From Candidatus Solirubrobacter pratensis (GTDB lineage: Bacteria > Actinomycetota > Thermoleophilia > Solirubrobacterales > Solirubrobacteraceae), in assembly GCF_000425945.1 (NCBI RefSeq), contig NZ_KE384480.1, positions 1 to 64,000 of the forward strand: a stretch of DNA of 64,000 bases, given 5' to 3'. The first letter of the stretch is position 1. Every line of letters starts with the position of its first letter. Below, one piece after another: positions 63,276 to 64,000 of the stretch. Below the pieces are notes generated by a model. It searched no databases. It saw only the letters and a program-made list of their open reading frames with translations, and had not been told where the DNA came from. The position numbers and the translations under genes are program-made.

Positions 63276-64000
63276 GTGATCACACGGAAATTCTGGTGGC
63301 TGAGCGCGTCGAGCCTCGCGTTGCCCGTCGCGTCGTGCCTGCTCGTCGTGCCGCTGGTTCAGGCGTGGACCAGCGCCTCGCCACTGCCCAGGTGCACGAT
63401 CGTCGGCACTCCGGGCAACGACACGCTCGCCGGCACGCCGAGTGACGACGTGATCTGCGCGCGCGGCGGCAACGACGTGGTGCGCGGCGGCGGTGGGGCC
63501 GACATCGTCTTCGGCGGTCCGGGCGACGACACGTTGTACGGCGGTCCGGGCAAGGATCACCTGTACGGGTACGGGGGCGCCGATCGGCTCTTCGGAGGCC
63601 CCGGCGAGGACTTCCTCCAGGGCGGCGCCGGCCCCGACGTCCTGTCGGGAGGTCCCGGCGCGGACATCGCGGACTATCAGGCGCGCAAGGCGCCGATCGA
63701 CGTCACGATCGGTCGCGCGGCGAACGACGGGGCTCGCAACGAGGGCGACGACGTGCGCGGCGAGGTCGAAGAGGTGCGTGGCGGCGCCGGCGACGACACG
63801 CTGGTGGGCGACGCCCGGGCGAACCGGCTCCGTGGCGGTGACGGCCGCGATCTGCTGCGCGGCGGTGACGGAGACGACACGCTCGTCGGCGGAGCGGGCA
63901 ATGACCGGCTCGACGCTCGCGACTCCGCGCGCTTCGCCGACACCTCGCGCTGTGGTGGCGGCCGCAGCGACACGGCGCGCGCGGACGCCCTCGACCGCGT
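63276..64000 (+). CDS. Exported RTX-type calcium-binding repeat protein (3' end cut)
   Basis: Open from GTG 63276 to the window edge, 241 codons without a stop. Signal peptide: VITRKFWWLSASSLALPVAS plus hydrophobic core to about residue 30. From residue 45 on come nonapeptide RTX units GG-x-G-x-D-x-hydrophobic-x (GTPGNDTLAG, ARGGNDVVRG, GGPGDDTLYG, GGAGNDRLDA), at least ten, split by a spacer of about 40 residues (ARKAPIDVTIGRAAND). The repeats wind into a beta-roll that binds Ca2+ outside the cell. A catalytic domain, if any, would lie beyond the window. Confidence 0.88.
   Translation, partial: MITRKFWWLSASSLALPVASCLLVVPLVQAWTSASPLPRCTIVGTPGNDTLAGTPSDDVICARGGNDVVRGGGGADIVFGGPGDDTLYGGPGKDHLYGYGGADRLFGGPGEDFLQGGAGPDVLSGGPGADIADYQARKAPIDVTIGRAANDGARNEGDDVRGEVEEVRGGAGDDTLVGDARANRLRGGDGRDLLRGGDGDDTLVGGAGNDRLDARDSARFADTSRCGGGRSDTARADALDR

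Overview
The window is very GC-rich, with many GTG and TTG starts and gene families typical of high-GC Actinomycetota: PucR regulators, DUF1918 and DUF2188 proteins, AmiS/FmdA, SpoIIE phosphatases and LuxR-type response regulators. The set resembles soil Thermoleophilia (Solirubrobacterales), but there is no rRNA, tRNA or ribosomal protein gene to prove it, so the placement is an inference. Many genes have a TANNNT box 6-8 nt before the start codon and no Shine-Dalgarno sequence, which suggests leaderless mRNAs.

Layout. 0-6.4 kb: end of an exported protein, a secreted alpha/beta hydrolase overlapping a Dph6-like ATPase, a drug-efflux MFS gene divergent from its TetR regulator across three palindromic operators, and a methyltransferase. 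6.4-13.7 kb: a secreted BNR/sialidase-like protein, then an overlapping operon for branched-chain amino-acid-type uptake (livH, a livM-livG fusion, livK, an anchored exported protein) that lacks livF. 13.7-17.3 kb: signal peptidase I, a receiver-only regulator, small proteins and a shrunken livK pseudogene. 17.5-19.6 kb: formamidase, FmdB zinc ribbon and AmiS amide/urea channel. 19.8-21.6 kb: two Fluc/CrcB fluoride channel genes and a triple-DUF190 protein, all overlapping. 21.6-29.4 kb: small proteins, PucR and SpoIIE regulators, a class-I glutamine amidotransferase-like hydrolase, and two more BNR-repeat secreted proteins with a 44-codon ORF wedged between them. 29.6-46.1 kb: a signalling and low-energy-metabolism block (ECF sigma with membrane tail, LuxR regulator, two-component pair, GAF histidine kinase, universal stress protein, phosphoketolase, acetate kinase, two divergent FAD oxidoreductases, cupin). 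46.1-62.6 kb: one 16.5-kb operon on the minus strand encoding an EEP-superfamily enzyme followed by four giant beta-rich proteins of 1424 (DUF6603), 720, 1361 and 1536 aa without signal peptides. 62.8-64 kb: a DUF6916 protein and the start of an RTX-type calcium-binding exported protein cut by the window edge.

Two themes stand out. First, the giant-protein operon is the best candidate for an undescribed system: five tightly coupled genes, a recognisable promoter, a hairpin in the leader and no known function for four products. Second, there is repeated gene erosion: an internally deleted livK remnant, a DUF6544-type remnant, an N-terminal stub of a third FAD oxidoreductase, a shortened LigA-like protein, and single-base frameshifts in a response regulator and in phosphoketolase. 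The frameshifts could also be assembly errors.
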